Shown: positions 34,886 through 46,657, numbered from the stretch's first letter. The stretch is DNA of 64,000 nt from Phanerochaete sordida (GCA_019973155.2 BPQB01000044.1:1-64000); one strand, 5' to 3'. Numbers and translations: made by a program. Notes: generated by a model not told the origin, from the letters alone.

Positions 34886-36246
34886 ATGTTCCACGGCCAG
34901 AGGGCAGAGTCGGACAACGGCTGGGCCGGCTATGGTGGCCCTTGGCCGTACACGATCCTCGAGGAGCCCGACCTCTCGCACCACGTCGAGCGGCTCGCGG
35001 GACACCGCACGGTCGGTGGCGTCGACGTCGTCAGCTTCCAGCCGTACCCTGTGCCAGACCACAATCAGGACCGGTACTTTGTCGAGGACTGGACGATTCA
35101 TGGGCAGGCATGGCGCTTCCTCGGGCTGTTTGATGGTAATTTAGTCTGCTGGGTTGCATCACTTCCCAGCCTGTTGAACATGCATGTGCAGGTCATTCGG
35201 ATGGCCAGGCCGTGGAGTACACCGTGCGGTACCTCCCGCAGGCTGTCAAGCAGTCGCTCCTGCGTGTGGCGGAGGGGCAGCTGAACGATCCAGCCACGAT
35301 CGAGACCCTCTTGGGAAATGCTATCACGACATTCGACGACCAGATGACCGACGAGCTATTGGATTTGTTCCCTGGTGGCGTCGACGCTATCGCGAAGATG
35401 TCTGACGACGAGATTCGTGCCGTGGCCGTCGTGAATGGATATCCGCACCCGGCAATTGCACGCTGCATGGGCGGGACGACTGCGCTCATTGCTCTCGTGG
35501 ACCCTGCACGTAATCTCTACGTCGCTAGTCTAGGAGACTGTGTTGCAAGTGAGAAGTTCTCCTCTCTAGCTTACCGTTCGCTGCTGACATGGCCTCGTAA
35601 AGTTCTCGGACGGAAAGATGGCAGCGCAGAGTGGACGAGCACTATCCTGAGCAGCAACCATAATGGTAGCGATGCTGAGGAAGCTCAGAGAATCAGGGCC
35701 GAGCATCCTGGTGAAGAAGAGTGTGTGCTGAATAGTCGTGTCTGCGGCGTTATCGCGGTTACCAGAGGTGAGCTTGGCAGGGCGTAATGCACTCAGCATT
35801 CACTTAATACACCTGCAGCAATCGGAGACCACGCGTTCAAACTTCCTCTGGTCTATTCCGATAGAATATTCAGGATTGCGGATCCGGGGGCGTACATACT
35901 GAAGCGACTGGATATCTTACGGCCCCGGCAGCGCACACCGCCCTACCTGTCCAATATTCCGGATGTCCAGCACGTGCCTCTGGCAGAGGTGCGCGCAGAA
36001 GACACGGTGTTGATCCTGGCGACAGACGGCCTTGTCGACGTGTCGAAGAGCCACGAGAAGCCGCTGTCGGAGGTTGCGCCACACTGGGTGCTGGCTGCGG
36101 CGGGGAGGATGGAGGAGAAGCCGGCGCTGGGGCTGCTGCGAGAGGCGATGGGAGGGGAGGACACGAAGCAGGTCTCGTTCTGGCTTACGGCTGAGATGGA
36201 CATTCCGTGGGTAGACGACACCACGATCCTTGTAACCCGAGTCTAG
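34886..36246 (+). CDS. PP2C-family protein phosphatase (copy 1)
   Basis: Four exons (34886-35135, 35192-35548, 35603-35767, 35819-36246) give 399 residues. Metal-binding PP2C motifs occur in order: NQDRYF, FLGLFDG joined across the first intron to HSDG, CMGGTTALIALVD, YVASLGDC, TRAIGD, LATDGLVD and a final DDTTILVT. All key Asp residues are present, so it should be an active Mn/Mg-dependent Ser/Thr phosphatase. The fold between YVASLGDC and TRAIGD, with ILSSNHNGSDAEEAQR and RAEHPGEEE, resembles the pyruvate dehydrogenase phosphatase branch. No mitochondrial presequence is obvious, so the target is open. A close paralogue with the same three intron positions lies at 49038. Confidence 0.9.
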
Positions 36247-36393
36247 TCTCCGTCAGCGACTGCCCCGGGCAGAAGCCACGTGGGCGGCGCATCAAAGTGC
36301 GGATCAATGATCAGTCAGCGGGCCCTCTTAGATTTCAGCCAACTTTTCCTGCCTCGTACTCTTCATCTTCCCCTCACCTCCGACCCCGCAGCC

Positions 36394-37927
36394 ATGTCTC
36401 TCGCACCCCAGGAGCCGCTAGAATACTCGAACAATGGCCTCTTTACTTGCCTGTCGTGCTCCATCGCATTTCACTCGGCAGACGATCAGAGTATGCTCGC
36501 CCAATATACCCGGGTGTATGCCAGTCTAATGCATAGAACGTAGGGGACCACTACCGCTCTGATCACCACAGATACAACATGAAGCGTCGTGTCGCAGGTC
36601 TGCCTCCTATCAGCGCAGAGAACTTCAACCAAAAGGTTCTCGAGAGGAGAGCAGAGACCGCTATCATGGCCTCGCCCAAGGGCTCCACATGCCAGGTCTG
36701 CAAGTATGTGCCCTGTCTCTCCTCCAGGCATTCGAGCTTTTCTGACCTATTCACAGCAAAGTGTATACCTCTGAGGGCGCATACCGTTCGCACATCATCT
36801 CCAAGAGGCATAAGGAGAACGAGCTCAAGGCAGCCCAGCGCGCTTTGCGTCCGCCTTCCCCCAAAGAGGAGCCTATCCAAGTCGACGATGCGCCCTCTAC
36901 CTCTGCGGCTGCCGAGGCTGAGCCCCCCGTTCAGGCAGTCACCGAGAAAATGGAGTCCGTGACTCTGACCGTCGACGCCGACGCTACCGAGGAAGAGGTG
37001 ACTCGCACGATCGAGGAGAAGATAGCCGCCGCTCGGTCCCGGCTGCAGCCCACGCAGTGCCTGTTCTGCACCCACGCATCAGACTCACTCGAGGAAAACA
37101 TCGCGCACATGTCCGTCGCGCACTCGTTCTTCATCCCCGACGCGGAGTACCTCGTCGACCCCGCGGGGCTGCTCACGTACCTCGGCGAGAAGATCGCGGT
37201 CGGCAACGTGTGCATCTACTGCAACGGCAAGGGCCGCGAGTTCCGCACGCTCGACGCCGTGCGCAAGCACATGCTCGACAAGGGCCACTGCAAGCTCGCG
37301 TACGACACCGAGGCGGAGCGCCTCGAGATTTCCGACTTCTACGACTTCACTTCGTCGTACCCTGACGCGCAGAAGCCGCGCAAGAAGAAGCGCACCGCAC
37401 AGCCCAAGGTCGAGGACGAGGCTGACGCGGAATGGGAGGACATGGACGCGGACGAGGACGGCGAGGTCGACGAGGTTGTCGACGAGGAGATGTCCGTGGA
37501 CGAGGACGAGGACGAGGAGACCGATGAAGAGGACGACGACTTGCCCGATAACCAGATCACTTACGGCGACTCGCACTACGAGCTCGTGCTACCCTCCGGC
37601 GCGCGGATAGGCCACCGCAGCATGAAGCGGTACTACGCCCAGTCGTTCCGCCCGCTACACACCAAGCCCGAGGACCCGAACTCTGGCCGCGCCCTCGTCC
37701 GCAAGCTCATCGGCGACAAGGACTCTGCGCTCGTACCCCGTAAGGGTGGCTACGGTGCGTTCGGTGCTGGCACGGACGTCGTGAAGGCGCGCAACCGTGG
37801 TGAGGCGCGTGAAGCTGGCAGGCACATCAGGGAGTTCAGGGATCAGCAACGGCGCGAGCAGTTCAAGACCAAGGTTGGCTTCATCCACAACAGCCAGAAG
37901 CACTTCCGCGATCCATTACTGCAGTAG
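36394..37927 (+). CDS. REI1: Cytoplasmic pre-60S biogenesis factor REI1 (ZNF622 family)
   Basis: Three exons (36394-36490, 36544-36703, 36757-37927) give 475 residues. It has four C2H2 fingers of the Rei1 type: FTCLSCSIAF...HYRSDHHRYNMKRR, STCQVCNKVYTSEGAYRSH, TQCLFCTHASDSLEENIAHM and NVCIYCNGKGREFRTLDAVR. A strongly acidic stretch (about residues 300-345) and the conserved C-terminus with GHRSMKRYYAQSFRP follow. Rei1 acts on cytoplasmic pre-60S particles, helping to release Arx1 and recycle export factors. Both introns fall in zinc-finger codons. The gene converges on the RAX2-like gene. Confidence 0.95.
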
Positions 37928-38188
37928 TCACATACCGCTCACCCACGTCTCGGTTTTGTACCATCTCGCTCTCGTACTTTGTTCTCTGTGTACAATTCTC
38001 CACATATCTGAATTAACAATAAAGAGCGACACTAGTCTAAACGAGACCGGGTACACGTTATAAATGAGAAGGAGAAAGTGGTCTGAGAGTCAATCAAGTA
38101 CATGTGGGCTGGTATGGAATACGATAGCATGAAGAGCAGCCAAGTGCGGTGAAGAAAACTCAAACAGTGACATGGGTACCGATCCAGC

Positions 38189-41100
38189 CTAATAAACATA
38201 CGCTGCGGGGACGACACCTTCTCTGCCATTCCGGGTATCTCGAGCGTACCACCATCTGCAAAGCAACGTAAGTCAGTGTACCCACGCAGGAGAACAGGAG
38301 CACGTACGCAGCATCTCCGTCATCAAGAATCTCTACCTCCTGCCCTGCGCTCATCGGGAGCTCGCCTTCGCCCGCGCCATCAAACGAGTATCGCGCATGC
38401 GCAGGTCGGCTTGCCTCCTCACCGCCCATGGTGCCGCCGATGGCTTCGCTTGGCGTCTCGGCGCGCGCGAAGTTGCTCGCGTCGGGACCGAAGGGGTCGG
38501 ACGAGGTCGCGCCCGCGACGTCTTTCTCGCCGTCGTGGTGCTGCGCATACGGGCTCGCGCCGATGATCGTGTTGCGCGCCGCGGCGTTGATGTGCTCCAG
38601 AAGCGAGGAGGGACGGTGCGTCGTCGAGTCGTCGTCTTCGACTTCGGCGGGGTCGAACTTGAGGCTCTCGTCCTTGCGCGAAAACAGCGTCCAGAGCACG
38701 CCAATCAGGCAAAGGAGGAAGACGACGCCAGCAGAGATGGCAATGGAGATGAGGATGACGATTCCAGTTGCAAGGAAGTCTGTGCAGAACGTGTCAGTCT
38801 CGATGTATCCAGTTGTGAAGGGGTGGACGTACGGCGCTGCGTGAAGCTAAAGCTGGCGAAAGAGTGGAACAAAGAGGCTACGATTCCAGGATCTCCAGAA
38901 GAACTTGTGGACATGATGTACGGGATGATTTGTTGCCCGTCGAACAGCGCAGACGAGGCATTGCCAAAGCTTGGGTCGGAAAGCGAGCCAGAAATCCAGA
39001 GCATACGGTCAGGTTCCACGATGCCGTTGGCGGAATGGGTATTTTGCAGGGGAACCATGACGAGCTGCGAGAAATCGGTGTCTTTGTCAAAACTGGAGCC
39101 TGTATGAATGTCAGTACGAATATACCGCCATAATACGCACTAATACTCACCAACGTCGCTCCAAGACTGGCCGTTCCAGAATGACAGGAACGAGGTCGAG
39201 CCGTCCGCGGACTGGCCAGCAGCGAAGATGCTGCTTGAGTTGCCGTCGTTTACTTCCATCGCTGTAACAGGCCCAGGCAAGGCGTTCGACGCGCCCACCG
39301 CCGACCAAGTACTGTTCGAGATCGAGAACTCGGCGACATTCGAAGGGGTCCCGTCCGCAAGCGCAAGAGAGCCAGCGACGACGATTATGTCTCGGTTGTC
39401 ACCCGCATACGCAACGGCCGCAGCCTCACCTTGCACTCCGTTACCCAAAGCGCTCCACGTCTTGGCATCCATGTCGTACGCACACAACGCGCGACATGGC
39501 GTTTGCCCCACTTGAGCGAAGCTGCCTGCGACAAGAAGCTTGTTCGTCTGCGAGGGGCTCTGCGTGATAGAACGCACGACGGCAGTTGCACCTGAGTTCT
39601 GGAGTGACTGCGCGCCAACGGCATCCCAGTCCTCGTGGGCGAGGTCGTAAACCGCGAAGCCATTGAACAGAGTGCCTTCCACGGTGAGTTCGCCTCCGAG
39701 ATATAGCTTGTCGTCCACCACAAGGCTGGTGCGTACGGTCCCATTGAGCGGATTGCCTTGCAAAGCGGACAGAGACGCTGTGGCGGGGTCGTAGATAGCG
39801 ATATTCTGTGACGCCACGCCGGTGTTAGACATGAAGGAGAAGTTGCCTGCAAGGATGACGACCTCGCGCGAAGAGGTGGTGTTGGTCCAGTACGAACCAG
39901 TCAAGACAGCTGGTGAGGTAGTGGGAGTTGTGGACGGAAGGGGGGAGAGTGTAGCGTCGACGCTGCTCTGTCTCTTGAACAGCGCGGTGATACGAGGAAT
40001 CCATGCAACAACGGAGGATGAGTGGGTGGCACTGTGGTGCCTCTTGGCCTTTGCGGCAACGACACCAGTCCCATTGGACGAAACCGGGTTGCTGAGCTGC
40101 ACGTTGAGGGGCGTGACCTGCGGGACGCCGGTATCGGAGTTGTCGCCATTCTGTAGAGTAACGAAGCCAGAGGCTCCGAACTGCAACGAAGCAGCGACGT
40201 TGCCTGCCAGTATCTGCCCTTGACTCTCTCCCTTGGCGGGTGTCGTGCCGTTTCCGACAAAGGTTAGCTTACCAACTAAGAATCCGCCTGGGTTCACCCA
40301 GCTCTTGCTAGTCGTGTTCCAGGCGGCGAGACCGGAGGCAGCGTCGCCACCTACGATGTTGGTGAAGTTTCCTGCGGCAAGCAGGACTCCATCCTCGTCG
40401 ACCGTTAGCGACTCTACGGCCCCATCAAGGCCAGCTTGAAGTGGGGTCCACTGGTTCGCTTGAACGTCGTAAGCGGCTACACCTCTGAGTTTGCCTTGAG
40501 TTGAGGAGGAAGATGTGTCGGTGAAGGATCCACCGACGAAGAGTGTGTTACCCTGAGCAACGATTGACGACACGGCTCCGTTGAGGCCAGCACCCGAGAG
40601 GCCGTTGAGCTGGCCGTTGCTGTACGACACGATGTTGACAGCACCGGAAGCAGGGCCAGCAGAGAGGCTAAATTGACCGCCAAGGAACAGCGAGCCAGAA
40701 GGATGCTGCAGGAGGGCTTGAACGGATGCCTGGGATGTCTGGACGTTACTTGAGCCGATTGCGTTGAACAACTCAAACGCGACAGAATCCAGCGTCGTCA
40801 GAGTCGAGTTGGAGAGAACACCGCTCGCGTTTACCGCAGAGCCCCCGTTCAGCGGCCATTCGAAGAAACCAAAGCCAGTCGCAGAACCTTGGCCGGTCCC
40901 GTTGCTGGAAGAGGGAGCGACAGGGGACGTGCCGGTGACATTTGCGCTTTTCAGGACAAGCTGAACTCTGTCGGCGACGATCTCGTATTGACCGTTCTGT
41001 CCATTGCCTACAGGTGGATCCGCGAGCTCCATGGTGACTGTCATCGAGAAGCTGCTGGACGTCGGTACAATTGGACCGCTATAAACCGTGAAGCTCTTGT

Positions 41101-42662
41101 CGTCGGTATTCTGCTGCGATATTGTCTGTACGCTAGGCGACTGGCCGCCACCAGGGAACACTGTGATCTGCACCGACGTCCGCATGTCGCAGTCCTGGAA
41201 GTTTGTACAGCCGGGAACGAGCAAGTTGACATCGTAGACACCGGATGCGGACACGTAGGGCATCCAAGTGAATGTGGGGCCCTGAGCAGCGGGGGTCCCG
41301 ACGGCTACGTCTGAAACGAGCACTGCTTGCGTAGTGCCCGCGATGGCAGTGTTGGCGTTCTTCTGTTCCCAGTTACCTGTACGAGTGGTATTCGAGGTAC
41401 CCGGTGCGAAACACGACAGGGAATTGTCATCCGCGACGGCCGACGCAAACGCCCCGGAGGACAGGAGCTGGAGGATGTGGAGGCCGCCGCTAGCACCAGT
41501 CCACTCGGAAATAGTGAACTGGAAGCCGGTCACGTCCAGGGACCCATCGGTGAACAGGAAGTCTTGGTACGGAATCGAGGAATCGGTGAGGAGGGGGCAG
41601 GGATCGGTACAGGTCTGGTTCTTGCCGGACGCTGGGTCGACATACTGAAGCTCTCGAACTGCGTTGTCCGGAATTGTCGTGACACTAAGCGGCGTGTCAA
41701 TAACTGCGTGCTTCGCTCATGCAACAAATAACATACCTGAATCCGGTGGTACCGCGACCTTGCTGGAAAGTGTTTCCGACACGAACGCCGTTCGCGCTGA
41801 GGAACGCGAATGTGCGGACGGTGACGACGGCCTTGGTGCCGTCCTGAGCAAACCAGCTGTTTCCTGGACCGTCTGCGCCTGCTGGACAGAGGACATCGTG
41901 AATGTCGTTGAAACCAGCTTGGTTGCTTGATGGCAGCGCCTCAATCTGGGCATTCGTGAGAGGAACGGGAACGAGGGAAGAGGAAAACGGTGTGGCGCCA
42001 GCGGAGAAGGGGACGTTGGGATTATTGGTACCGTTGAGCGCGATTGACCCGTTGCCAAACGCGGTGATGAAGGATCCGGAGAAGAGCAGGCTTGACTGAG
42101 AGGCGTTGGCTACGATGGAGAGGACTTCTGCACCAGCTCCTGCAAGACCACCGAATGGCGGTGCTGCCCAAGACTTGGACTGCGTATTCCAAACGGCCAC
42201 AGCAGAGGCGGGGGACGTAAACTTGCCTCCGACCCATACTTGGTTTTGCGTGCTATCGCAATATATGGTGTTAACCTCTCCGTCAGGTCCGTCGGAGCCC
42301 AGAGACGAGAAGGAGTTGCTCGAAGGGTCGTACGATGCAACATTGAGGGCAGACGCTCCGCCGACGGAGGTGAAGCTGCCTGCGATGTAGTAGGTGTCTC
42401 CCAAAGCGCAACCAGCCAGGATGGAGCCACCAGAGTTGGTGGAGGCGATGCGAGAGAGAGAGCCGTCATTATTTCTTGAAAGGAGAGTCGAGGTGGAAGG
42501 ATCGAATGTGAGTGAGGAGGAGGAGTTTTGGAACAAGTCGAGACCAGCGAATGCACCTGCAAGGCCGACCTTGCCCATGCGGTCAAAGTCGACGAGCGGG
42601 AGGCCGGCCATTGCGAGAGACGGGCATAGTATCAAGAGGAGCGATGGTATCTGGCGGGTCAT
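38189..42662 (-). CDS. RAX2: RAX2-type cortical polarity protein with C-terminal SH3 domain
   Basis: Five exons (42662-41737, 41684-39151, 39099-38833, 38779-38308, 38255-38189) give 1421 residues. A cleavable signal peptide (MTRQIPSLLLILCPSLAMA) leads a very long extracellular part of repeated Kelch-like blades (YIAGSFTSVGGAS, VWVGGKF, LFVGGSFTD, LLVAGSFAQVG, IIVVAGSLAL). One membrane span follows near residue 1250 (TGIVILISIAISAGVVFLLC). The cytoplasmic tail ends in an SH3 fold: ARYSFDGAGEGELPMSAGQE, VEILDDGDAAWWYAR, EGVVPAAYV. Rax2 marks sites of polarised growth. The SH3 end is not part of the yeast protein as I know it. The last intron lies just before the SH3 tryptophans. Confidence 0.88.
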
Positions 42663-42811
42663 GGCGGCAGCATAAGCCAACTTGCTGAGGGGTATAATCG
42701 ACAGCGACAGGAAGGTCGGTCGTCGTTCGCGTGCAGAGCAAGCCGAACCTCAACACGCGACAACCACCACTCCCACCACGCGAAAACAGGCGCCCAGGCT
42801 GTGACACGCAC

Positions 42812-42816
42812 AAAAA
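42812..42816 (-). terminator. RNA polymerase III terminator of tRNA-Gly
   Basis: Five T residues on the coding strand, six bases after the acceptor stem, are the expected Pol III stop. Confidence 0.8.
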
Positions 42817-42821
42817 TCAAT

Positions 42822-42891
42822 GCATTAAGGGGGAATCGAACCCCCGGCGGGTCGATGGCAACGACCCAGGTTACCACTACCCCATTAATGC
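42822..42891 (-). tRNA. tRNA-Gly (anticodon GCC)
   Basis: The minus strand folds as a full cloverleaf of 70 nt. Acceptor stem is GCATTAA with TTAATGC, seven pairs. The D arm has loop TAGTGGTAA. Anticodon stem is GGTCG/CGACC with loop TTGCCAT, so anticodon GCC. T stem is GGGGG/CCCCC with loop TTCGATT. There is no intron. It lies between RAX2 and the small mitochondrial protein gene. Confidence 0.94.
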
Positions 42892-43160
42892 GCTGATAAA
42901 GCGTCTGAGGACATCCCCCTACCATATACTTGGTATGGTGTGGATCGACCGCTGTTCGTCCACACTTGAGCAGCACACCGCACGGTTCTGTAGTGTACAC
43001 ACGGTCTTGGCACAGTACAACAGCACAATAGCTCTCTTCTTATTGATCTTGTACATCTTGCACAGACTCACCTTCACTATCAATAGTCACTCCCCTCAAG
43101 ACGTGGTTATGCATCATGTAGGGTCCATTGACATGCAGGATTCATGAGAAGGCAGACGTT

Positions 43161-43730
43161 CTATACACCCTTGACCACGAGGTCAGAGAGATCGGCAGAC
43201 ATTCCTACAGGCTGCAAGTGAGGAGAGGACTGCTCAAAGCGCCTGAAACATCGGGTGCATTAGAAGGCGCGTATAAGTGAGCCGAGTAGCACGCACTGGG
43301 GGAACCGGTAGCGGTACACAGGCGGTTTCTGCGCACTCGCGACGAGGAGTGTGCCTTGAGATGCCTGTGCCTCCATTGTAGCATGCTTGAGGTTGATCTT
43401 CTCCCAAACCTCCCTGGGGATATGGTAGTGATCGAGCAGTCGCTTCAGGTAGCTGTCCTCCTCTGGCGACGGTGCGAACTTGTAGAAAGCAGCGGCAGCA
43501 AGGCCGGCGAAAGCCCAGCTAAACCAGACCTTGTTTGCCCAAGCTGGAGGCTGAGTTCAACGAACACATCCCGCGGGCAGCAACACTTCGAGGAACATAC
43601 TTTCTTGCGGGTAGACGGTGTTATCCTCTTGGTGGTGGTGCTCGTCGTGGTGTGTCGAGGCGTTGCGCCTTGGCAAGGCCGAGACGAGGGCCTGCCTGTG
43701 CCTGACGGTAGCAGCCCTCAGGAGAGACAT
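43161..43730 (-). CDS. Small mitochondrial inner-membrane protein, possibly a complex I accessory subunit
   Basis: Three exons (43730-43601, 43543-43297, 43242-43161) give 152 residues. The N-terminus is a mitochondrial presequence rich in Arg (MSLLRAATVRHRQALVSALP). A His-rich patch follows, then one membrane span (VWFSWAFAGLAAAAFYKFAP) and an intermembrane or matrix tail with PEEDSYLKRLLDHYHIP, KINLKHATMEAQ and VYRYRFPQRFEQ. This size and layout resemble the fungal NADH dehydrogenase accessory subunit of about 18 kDa (NUXM type), but I identify it by pattern only. Introns are 57 and 54 bp. Confidence 0.6.
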
Positions 43731-44121
43731 GGCGTGCGGGTCGAGGTCGTGGATGAGCCAGACGCGCTCCCGCCGTGTTCCTGCCCGGACTGCTTACGTA
43801 ATGTCACCCGAATCCAAGCGGAAGCCAACGCGCTGCAGCCTGTTTCCAACCATCACACTAGACACTACTTTCTGAAGGACTACTTTCCGACCTGCACTCA
43901 CTACTCTGGCTACCTCTTTATAGAGCTAATCTATCCCACCGCAGAACTTCCTGCTTGAAGCTGGTCTTCTCGACGTATCTCGAACCTCATATTCCAACTA
44001 CTCCGCTACGTCTCGCGCTAGGAACTTTACTGGCACGCCTTCACGAAAATTCATCCAGCAGCCAGTCAGCCGTCTTCGAACTTGTAAACATCTTACTATC
44101 CGTCCCCAACCCACTGTCGAA
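43731..44121. promoter_or_regulatory. Divergent promoter region
   Basis: 390 bp between the starts of the small mitochondrial protein (minus) and the 152-residue protein (plus). No TATA box or known motif stands out. Confidence 0.5.
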
Positions 44122-44580
44122 ATGGCTTGCTCGTCAAACCCGATGCCTCTGCTGCCTCTGCGTATCTCTTCGTCTCCCCTCCTCTCTGGGACACTCGCCG
44201 ACGACTTTATGGCAACACTTGTGGCTCGTGGAGTCTGCAATCCCCTGCCTTCGCTCTCCTTCGCGCCTACCCGTCGATACCTTGCCGTCCCCAAGTCTGG
44301 TCTCTCCGTCAAATCTAACAGCAACAAGCCGTTACCCTTACTCCCCAAGCCATCAATTCCGCCCAAGCAAATTATCGCTCTACTCGACCTACTCGAACAG
44401 ATGGATAACGACGTGGTGAAGGAGATCGAGCGCGTCCGACAGCACATCAAGGAAGTGCGGGCGACAACCGAAGCGTTTAGGGAGGAGCGGGAAGTGCGGT
44501 ATGAGCAGATCGCGCTGCGGAAAGACCAGGAGGAGAGGGAGACCAAGCGTCCGGATGACGAGTTCTGGCTGAATGCCTAG
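44122..44580 (+). CDS. Hypothetical 152-residue protein with C-terminal coiled coil
   Basis: A single-exon frame from ATG 44122. The first 90 residues are Ser/Pro/Leu-rich (KPLPLLPKPSIPPKQ). The rest is a strongly charged helix, DLLEQMDNDVVKEIERVRQH to RYEQIALRKDQEERETKRP, predicted by eye to form a coiled coil. The tail is DDEFWLNA. No family is recognised. Codon use is like its neighbours, which supports a real gene. It could have an upstream exon. Confidence 0.6.
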   Translation: MACSSNPMPLLPLRISSSPLLSGTLADDFMATLVARGVCNPLPSLSFAPTRRYLAVPKSGLSVKSNSNKPLPLLPKPSIPPKQIIALLDLLEQMDNDVVKEIERVRQHIKEVRATTEAFREEREVRYEQIALRKDQEERETKRPDDEFWLNA

Positions 44581-44868
44581 CGTGATGCTGTATGTCGGCG
44601 TGGTAGTAGACCTGCAGTAATGCCACCTTACCAGCAGCTTCTGGTCAATGACACTGCCACGATCGTAGCCAGTCCCCTCCAACTGCGGTTGCCATACTCG
44701 CGTTCTCGTGTGGAATCACCAGGCTGTCTTGGATACTTGGAGACGGAACGTGCATACATGCGTCTATCGGAGGGCTCGCGTTGTCCCTGCCCGCACGGCT
44801 CATGGCAACGGAGTGTACTGGGTTCGGTTCGTCTAGCTCAGTTCAGGCCCGGTAGACGCACCCCTACG

Positions 44869-44877
44869 GTATATATA
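44869..44877 (+). promoter_or_regulatory. TATA box of the RPEL-repeat gene
   Basis: GTATATATA lies about 110 bp before the ATG at 44985, with a C-rich stretch (44890-44980) that would be the leader. Confidence 0.6.
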
Positions 44878-44984
44878 TTCGGCTGTATGCCGCGGCCCTG
44901 CTGACCCGGATCTCTTCTCCCTATCCGTCACTACCTCCCCGCATTCCACCGTACCCTTCAACCTGCACTCTCCCTGTCACAACA

Positions 44985-45518
44985 ATGTGTGAGTGTACAT
45001 CACGTAGCTTTCACAGAACCTCTTATTGACAAAGGGGACCTCAGCTTCCGCCGAGACTGGCACAGCCACTGACGCCACGAAGCCTACGCCGACCCGCAAG
45101 GGCTCCATCGACGTGCAGACCGTCGAGAGCCTCGAGAAGCGTCTCAACCAGCGCCCCGAGAAGAAGGATCTTGTCGACCGCAACATTCTTAAAGGTAAGG
45201 GGCCTTCTCATGCAATTGAGCTGCCAACTCACTCTCGCAGACGACAAGGTCGCGCCGTCCCTCCAGGCTGCTAAGGAGAAGCTGGAGAGGTCCCAGCTGG
45301 AGGTAAGATTGCGCCAGACCACGCTGGGACAGGATATATGCTGATTGCCTTAGGATAAACTGGGACACGCCCTAGTCCAGCGCCCCAAGCGCGAGGAGCT
45401 CGAACAGCAGGGGATTCTCCGTAAGTCCATGTTAAATAGGGTGTGTCGCAATGCTGGGTACACTGACGGCTGTCATACAGAACCAGACGCTTCCACTCCG
45501 GCCACCGCGTCGGCTTGA
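44985..45518 (+). CDS. Small RPEL-repeat protein
   Basis: Five exons (44985-44988, 45045-45194, 45241-45302, 45354-45420, 45481-45518) give 106 residues. Two RPEL-like units are present: LEKRLNQRPEKKDLVDRNIL and, after a charged linker, LGHALVQRPKREELEQQGIL. In animals RPEL motifs bind monomeric actin (MRTF, Phactr). In fungi such short two-repeat proteins are known from sequence only, so an actin link is inference. The first exon carries just ATGT; the frame requires the acceptor at 45044, giving a start MSSAETG. Introns are 46-60 bp. Confidence 0.8.
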
Positions 45519-45690
45519 GTTGCTTGAGGTTTGCAACATCCAAGAACTGTAGTTTCACGACATAAACATGAATAGTGGATGTATTCGAATTAGGGAGCTG
45601 TATTCTGAAATATTGAGACCCTGTCAATTATTCTATCTGCACGCGATGCAACGATGACGGCGCACCTAGTTTTGAGCCGTGACGACCATC

Positions 45691-46371
45691 TCAGTCCTGA
45701 TCCCTGCTGTTGCGGTTCCGTATCCTCTCCCTCACTTCATGCGCAGCACGCCTGGTTCCTGCGCTGCCCGCCCATCCACGGCTCCGCAACCAACCGACCA
45801 GCCTCGGCGTGACGGCGGCGGTAAGGCCTACCCGGACGGGTAGGAATAGCGTCTTGTGGATGGTGTACGCCAGGACGACCATCGCCCAGATGCCCTCGGA
45901 GCCCCCACGCCCATGGGACGCGATGTCCATCTCGTCCCTCCCTGGCTCGGCTGGCCGCGGCGGGAGGAGCCCGGTGAAGACCTCCTTGACAGAGGATGCG
46001 ACGCGAGCGACGTGCTCGGCGCCGAGGATGTTGACGGCGGCGAAGGCGACGGTGAAGTCTGCGGCGGACAGCAGGATGTACACGCCGAGGGCGTACCAGC
46101 CGTAGGATTTGATGAGGTGCTTCAGGCGTTGGGAGAGCGACGCGTTGGGTGGCAGGTCATGTTCGCCACCGGACGATGACCCGTGAGGTGGTGGTGAGGC
46201 TAGCCGCGTCGGGCTGTGGTGAAGGAGGCGAGCGTTGACACGGCTGCCTGGTCTCGTGAGGGAGATACGAGGCTCTGCTCCGGCGAAGCGGGTGAGCGGG
46301 AGGATTGGCCGCGACACTCGCGGGAGCAGCGAGCGGAGGACGGGAATGCGAAGGATGATGTTTCTGACCAT
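45691..46371 (-). CDS. DUF1279-domain mitochondrial protein (Nat2/FAM210-like)
   Basis: From ATG 46371 the frame gives 226 residues. The start MVRNIILRIPVLRSLLPRVS is a typical presequence, with no acids and many Arg. The DUF1279 core is LKHLIKSYGWYALGVYILLS followed by YTIHKTLFLPVRVGLTAAVT. Both stretches are hydrophobic and likely membrane spanning. Relatives include yeast Nat2 and vertebrate FAM210 proteins of the mitochondrial inner membrane; the molecular role is unsettled. The frame is open further upstream to 46581, but the internal Met with the presequence is the better start. It is divergent from SPE2. Confidence 0.85.
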   Translation of the reverse strand: MVRNIILRIPVLRSLLPRVSRPILPLTRFAGAEPRISLTRPGSRVNARLLHHSPTRLASPPPHGSSSGGEHDLPPNASLSQRLKHLIKSYGWYALGVYILLSAADFTVAFAAVNILGAEHVARVASSVKEVFTGLLPPRPAEPGRDEMDIASHGRGGSEGIWAMVVLAYTIHKTLFLPVRVGLTAAVTPRLVGWLRSRGWAGSAGTRRAAHEVRERIRNRNSRDQD

Positions 46372-46579
46372 GCAGTGCGGAATGTGGTGGGCGACGTAGA
46401 GGAGGCGGACGACGACGACGAGGACTTTGTGGAATAACCGAGCGCCGCGAGCAGACGCGTTGAAGCGGCGGGGGCGCTCGGCAGGCTGGAGGACGCCCGG
46501 CAAAGTCCGCGTGCAAGTTTTGAATCGATCTGCAGTAAAGGGTAAGCAGAGTACATCTCTCCTCATCTTCACCCTTTTC

Positions 46580-46630
46580 ATGCATCCTCACAGCCCCCAC
46601 TCTCAACCTTACCAGTCTTCGCTGCGATAG
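46580..46630 (+). promoter_or_regulatory. Upstream ORF (16 codons) in the SPE2 leader
   Basis: An ATG at 46580 starts a 16-codon frame (MHPHSPHSQPYQSSLR) ending in TAG at 46630, 27 bp before the SPE2 start. AdoMet decarboxylase mRNAs of animals and plants are known to be controlled by small upstream frames that respond to polyamines. Whether this one is in the transcript, and acts, is inference. Confidence 0.45.
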
Positions 46631-46657
46631 CATCCCTACTCCCCACCCCGTGCACGC

